Shown: piece by piece, positions 60,739-64,000 of the stretch
Numbering within the stretch: position 1 is the first letter of the stretch
Layout of the letters: the number at the start of each line of letters is the position of its first letter
From: Citrobacter amalonaticus
GTDB taxonomy: Bacteria > Pseudomonadota > Gammaproteobacteria > Enterobacterales > Enterobacteriaceae
Length of the DNA stretch: 64,000 bases
Assembly: GCF_002918555.1 (NCBI RefSeq)
Contig: NZ_PQMB01000004.1
Span: forward strand, 50,541 to 114,540
Direction of reading: 5' to 3'
Made by a program: the position numbers and the translations under genes
The notes under the pieces: model-generated
Databases searched by the model: none
Told to the model about the DNA's origin: nothing
Seen by the model: the letters and a program-made list of their open reading frames with translations, nothing else

Positions 60739-61481
60739 TGCACACCCAGGTCCTTTTTGAACACCCTCTCAATGAGAAGATGCGCACGTGGTTGCGCATT
60801 GAGTTTCTGATTCAACAACTCACCGTCAGTTTACCTGTTGCGGACCACGCCAGCGCCCTGCATTTCTTCCGTAATATCGGCGATCTTCTGGACGTGTTTG
60901 AACGTGGTGAAGTGCGTACAGAATTACTTAAGGAGCTTGAGCGTCAACAGCGTAAACTTCAGACCTGGGTCGAAGTACCGGGTGTCGATCAAAGCCGTAT
61001 TGAAGATCTGCTTCAGCAGCTGAAAAATGCGGGCAGCATTTTGATTTCCGCGCCGCGCATAGGGCAACACCTGCGTGAGGACCGCCTGATTGGCCTGGTT
61101 CGTCAGCGTCTGAGTATCCCCGGCGGCTGCTGCAGTTTTGATTTGCCAACGCTGCATATCTGGCTACACATGCCGCAGGCACACCGGGATGCGCAGGTCG
61201 ATGCCTGGCTTGCCAGCCTGAATCCACTCAACCAGGCGCTGACGTTAATCCTTGATCTCATTCGTCACTCAGCGCCGTTTCGTAAACAAACCAGTATCAA
61301 CGGTTTTTATCAGGATAACGGAGAAGATGCCGACTTACTGCGCCTGCAGCTGGAGTTGGGTTTACAGCTTTATCCACAGATTTCCGGACACAAGAGCCGT
61401 TTTGCGATCCGCTTTATGCCGCTGGACAGTGAAAATGGGCTGGTGCCTGAACGCCTCGATTTTGAACTGGCGTGCTGCTAA
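60738..61481 (+). CDS. zapD: Cell-division protein ZapD
   Basis: Binds the C-terminal tail of FtsZ and bundles Z-ring filaments. It has 247 residues as in E. coli (YacF, DUF1342). N-terminal region [19 protein letters not shown] and the conserved [18 protein letters not shown] motif. Middle gene of coaE-zapD-yacG. Confidence 0.97.
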   Translation: MHTQVLFEHPLNEKMRTWLRIEFLIQQLTVSLPVADHASALHFFRNIGDLLDVFERGEVRTELLKELERQQRKLQTWVEVPGVDQSRIEDLLQQLKNAGSILISAPRIGQHLREDRLIGLVRQRLSIPGGCCSFDLPTLHIWLHMPQAHRDAQVDAWLASLNPLNQALTLILDLIRHSAPFRKQTSINGFYQDNGEDADLLRLQLELGLQLYPQISGHKSRFAIRFMPLDSENGLVPERLDFELACC

Positions 61482-61490
61482 GGAGTAAAG

Positions 61491-61685
61491 ATGTCAGAAA
61501 CTATCACCGTTAACTGCCCAACCTGCGGGAAAACCGTGGTCTGGGGAGAAGTGAGTCCGTTCCGTCCGTTCTGTTCCAAACGTTGTCAACTGATCGATCT
61601 TGGCGAGTGGGCCGCTGAAGAAAAGCGTATTCCAAGCAGCGGCGATCTCTCCGACAGCGACGGCTGGAGCGAAGAAAAAGAGTAG
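61491..61685 (+). CDS. yacG: DNA gyrase inhibitor YacG
   Basis: Small Zn protein that binds GyrB and blocks DNA binding by gyrase. It has 64 residues (65 in E. coli). The four Zn ligands are in CPTCGKTV and [15 protein letters not shown]. The C-terminus is acidic. AAGGAG lies 8 nt upstream of the ATG. Confidence 0.96.
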   Translation: MSETITVNCPTCGKTVVWGEVSPFRPFCSKRCQLIDLGEWAAEEKRIPSSGDLSDSDGWSEEKE

Positions 61686-61721
61686 AGGTTATAGCAAGCG
61701 CAACGCCATCAGATACAATGT

Positions 61722-61757
61722 GTTGCCGGATGGCGGCGTTGCCTTATCCGGCCTGTA
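61722..61757. repeat. REP element overlapping the mutT 3' end
   Basis: TTGCCGGATGGCGGCGTTGC followed by TTATCCGGCCTGTAA, a standard REP with loop. The last four codons and stop of mutT (CAG GCC GGA TAA on the minus strand) lie inside it. Confidence 0.8.
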
Positions 61758-62145
61758 AGGTTTGAACCAGTTTTGCGATCACAGGCTCATTCGCGGGTGG
61801 GAAATCGTTCACGTTCAGCGCGCTTTGCGCGATCCACTGCCCTGACTGTCCCTCTTTGCCCCACGGTTCTCCTTCCCAGCGCTCAACCATCCAGAACCAC
61901 AGTGTGATATGCCTGTCCGGGAACTGATATTCTAACTTATCAAAAAGTGTGGCATTAACGGGCGTAATTCCCACCTCTTCCTGCAACTCACGAATCAACG
62001 CCTTTTCAGCGGTTTCACCCGCTTCAATTTTCCCACCGGGAAACTCCAGCTTATTGCCCATATGCGCATCTGCGGCACGGCGGGTAATAAAGATTTCGTT
62101 ATTCGGGTTACGAATAATACCAACGGCAATTTGCAGTGTTTTCAT
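61744..62145 (-). CDS. mutT: 8-oxo-dGTP diphosphatase MutT
   Basis: Removes 8-oxo-dGTP from the nucleotide pool, preventing A:T to C:G transversions. It has 133 residues (129 in E. coli). The Nudix box is complete: GGKIEAGET...RELQEEVGI. The C-terminal tail (VQTLQAG) is longer than in E. coli and its end is coded by REP DNA. Downstream of secA past a terminator. Confidence 0.96.
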   Translation of the reverse strand: MKTLQIAVGIIRNPNNEIFITRRAADAHMGNKLEFPGGKIEAGETAEKALIRELQEEVGITPVNATLFDKLEYQFPDRHITLWFWMVERWEGEPWGKEGQSGQWIAQSALNVNDFPPANEPVIAKLVQTLQAG

Positions 62146-62160
62146 ATTGTCTTACCCATA

Positions 62161-62188
62161 AAAAAGGCGCAGTCATCTGCGCCTTTTT
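62161..62188 (-). terminator. secA-mutT terminator
   Basis: Perfect 12-bp stem AAAAAGGCGCAG / CTGCGCCTTTTT with loop TCAT, 16 nt after the end of secA and 15 nt before mutT on the minus strand. Strong bidirectional terminator. Confidence 0.92.
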
Positions 62189-62203
62189 GCTCGTATTCAG
62201 ACC

Positions 62204-64000
62204 TTAGCTCAGACGGCCATGGCACTGTTTGTATTTTTTACCGGAACCGCATGGGCAGGGATCGTTACGTCCTACCTTACGTTCACCGGTCTGCGCGGCC
62301 AGGTTGGCTGCCGCTGCGCTGTCGTCATCCTGATGGCTCAGTTGTTGCATCTGTGCTAAACGTTCAGCTTCTTCACGACGCTGCTGCTCCATCGCTTCCA
62401 CTTCCTCAGGCATACGTACCTGAACTTTGCACAACGTACTGATCACTTCATACTTCAGTGACTCCAGCATGGCGGCAAACATGGAGAAGGATTCACGCTT
62501 GTATTCCTGCTTCGGATCTTTTTGCGCATAACCTCTCAGGTGGATCCCCTGACGCAGGTAATCCATCGCCGCCAGGTGTTCTTTCCACAGAGAGTCGAGC
62601 GTTTGCAGCATTACACCTTTCTCGAAGTGACGCATCATCTCAGCGCCCACGATCTCTTCTTTACGCTGATACACCTCAATGGCCTGCGCCAGAATACGTT
62701 CACGCAACGTCTCTTCATGCAGCTCCGGCTCTTTATCCAGCCACTCGGCGATTGGCATATCCAGATCGAAATCGTTTTTCAGACGCTCCTGCAGACCCGG
62801 AATATCCCACATCTCTTCCAGTGACTGCGGCGGAATGTAGGCGTCAATGGTCGCTTTGAACACATCTTCACGAATGCTGTTGATGGTTTCGCTCACATCC
62901 GTCACATCCAGCAGTTCATTACGCTGGGTGTAGATTGCACGACGCTGATCGTTAGCAACATCATCATATTCCAGCAGTTGCTTACGAATATCGAAGTTAC
63001 GGCTTTCAACTTTACGCTGCGCATTGGCAATCGCTTTAGTTACCCACGGGTGTTCAATCGCTTCGCCAGGCTTCATACCCAGTTTACGCATCATGCCGGA
63101 AACACGGTCAGAGGCGAAAATACGCATCAGCGCGTCTTCCATCGACAGATAGAAACGGGAAGAACCCGCATCACCCTGTCGACCAGAACGGCCACGCAGC
63201 TGATTATCGATACGACGAGATTCGTGGCGCTCGGTACCAATGATGTGCAGGCCACCAGATGCCAGCACCGCTTCATGGCGAACCTGCCAGTCCGCTTTAA
63301 TCTGAGCAATTTGCTCTGGTGTCGGATCTTCCAGCGCGGCGATTTCTGCCTGCCAGCTACCGCCCAGTACGATATCCGTACCACGACCCGCCATGTTGGT
63401 TGCGATGGTCACCGCAGCCGGGTAACCCGCCTGTGCAACAATCGCCGCTTCGTTGGCGTGGAATTTGGCGTTCAGAACGTTATGTTTGATACCCGCTTTG
63501 TTCAGCTCATTAGAGACAACTTCAGACTTCTCGATAGAGATCGTACCCACCAGCACAGGCTGGCCTTTCTCGGTACGTTCTTTGATATCTTCGATAATAG
63601 CCTGAATTTTTTCCGCTTCCGTCATATAGACCAGATCCGGCATGTCCTTACGGATCATTGGGCGGTTAGTGGGAACCACAACGGTATCAAGCTTATAGAT
63701 AGAGCTGAATTCAAACGCCTCAGTGTCTGCTGTACCGGTCATACCGGCCAGTTTCTCGTACAGACGGAAATAGTTCTGGAAGGTGATGGATGCCAGCGTC
63801 TGGTTTTCGTTCTGGATCTCCACGCCTTCTTTCGCTTCAACAGCCTGATGCAGGCCGTCAGACCAGCGACGTCCCTGCATGGTACGACCGGTATGTTCGT
63901 CAACGATGATAACCTCACCGTCTTTAACAATGTAATCCACATCGCGGGTAAACAGGACGTGAGCACGCAGCGCGGCAGTCACGTGGTGCATCAGCATGAT
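62204..64000 (-). CDS. secA: Preprotein translocase ATPase SecA (5' part beyond window)
   Basis: Motor that pushes preproteins through SecYEG. The visible 598 residues correspond to the part from about residue 304 of the 901-residue E. coli protein. Present are part of the preprotein cross-linking domain, NBD2 ([33 protein letters not shown]), the helical scaffold/wing domains and the C-terminal SecB/Zn-binding tail [20 protein letters not shown]1 with Walker A lies beyond base 64000. Confidence 0.98.
   Translation of the reverse strand: MMLMHHVTAALRAHVLFTRDVDYIVKDGEVIIVDEHTGRTMQGRRWSDGLHQAVEAKEGVEIQNENQTLASITFQNYFRLYEKLAGMTGTADTEAFEFSSIYKLDTVVVPTNRPMIRKDMPDLVYMTEAEKIQAIIEDIKERTEKGQPVLVGTISIEKSEVVSNELNKAGIKHNVLNAKFHANEAAIVAQAGYPAAVTIATNMAGRGTDIVLGGSWQAEIAALEDPTPEQIAQIKADWQVRHEAVLASGGLHIIGTERHESRRIDNQLRGRSGRQGDAGSSRFYLSMEDALMRIFASDRVSGMMRKLGMKPGEAIEHPWVTKAIANAQRKVESRNFDIRKQLLEYDDVANDQRRAIYTQRNELLDVTDVSETINSIREDVFKATIDAYIPPQSLEEMWDIPGLQERLKNDFDLDMPIAEWLDKEPELHEETLRERILAQAIEVYQRKEEIVGAEMMRHFEKGVMLQTLDSLWKEHLAAMDYLRQGIHLRGYAQKDPKQEYKRESFSMFAAMLESLKYEVISTLCKVQVRMPEEVEAMEQQRREEAERLAQMQQLSHQDDDSAAAANLAAQTGERKVGRNDPCPCGSGKKYKQCHGRLS

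Overview
This window is chromosomal DNA of an enterobacterium close to Escherichia, Salmonella and Citrobacter. Nearly every gene has an obvious E. coli K-12 counterpart, usually of identical length. Gene order is that of the K-12 fhuB-to-secA segment, read here in the opposite orientation. A Citrobacter-like genome is my best guess; this is inferred from mixed E. coli and Salmonella traits and the accessory genes, and it was not tested.

Layout. 1-5.9 kb: ferrichrome uptake operon fhuACDB (minus strand, fhuB cut by the window edge) with a Fur-box-like region. 5.9-7.9 kb: an accessory insert with a three-gene orphan type VI secretion module (Hcp, a Tlde1-like peptidoglycan-acting effector, a small membrane protein that is probably the immunity factor), flanked by unexplained small ORFs and IS200/IS605-like hairpins. 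7.9-20.5 kb: mrcB, hrpB, thpR, sfsA, dksA, gluQ, pcnB, folK and the pantothenate genes panB, panC and panD. The yad fimbrial operon that K-12 carries between folK and panB is absent. 20.5-24.9 kb: yadE, yadI, the ABC exporter yadGH and carbonic anhydrase can. 25.3-28.3 kb: a 992-residue autotransporter with a (PDT)12 linker, in a place where K-12 has no gene. 28.3-33.6 kb: hpt, gcd, cueO, yacC. 33.8-41.5 kb: spermidine genes speED, yacL, acnB, then yacH with a DUF2950 partner. 41.5-48.6 kb: the pyruvate dehydrogenase operon pdhR-aceE-aceF-lpd. 49.2-53.1 kb: aroP and an added pair, a GPH-family sugar transporter and a GH43 glycosidase. 53.2-62.1 kb: ampE, ampD, nadC, the type IV pilus genes ppdD-hofB-hofC, guaC, coaE-zapD-yacG, mutT. 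62.2-64 kb: the C-terminal two thirds of secA.

Themes. Most of the window is housekeeping: iron uptake, peptidoglycan synthesis and recycling, pantothenate, polyamines, central carbon entry, NAD and CoA synthesis, protein export. Accessory content is confined to four intergenic spots: fhuA-mrcB, can-hpt, yacH-lpd and aroP-ampE. Regulatory sites that can be read directly include a CueR promoter with a 19-bp spacer (cueO), a perfect CRP palindrome (hpt-gcd), a perfect PdhR palindrome (pdhR) and the rare AUU start of pcnB. Several REP and ERIC-type repeats sit between genes, and two of them appear to have supplied the last codons of sfsA and mutT.

I found no tRNA, rRNA, CRISPR array, integrase or complete insertion sequence. 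The best candidate for a less-described system is the Hcp/effector/immunity module at 6.3-7.5 kb, followed by the PDT-linker autotransporter.
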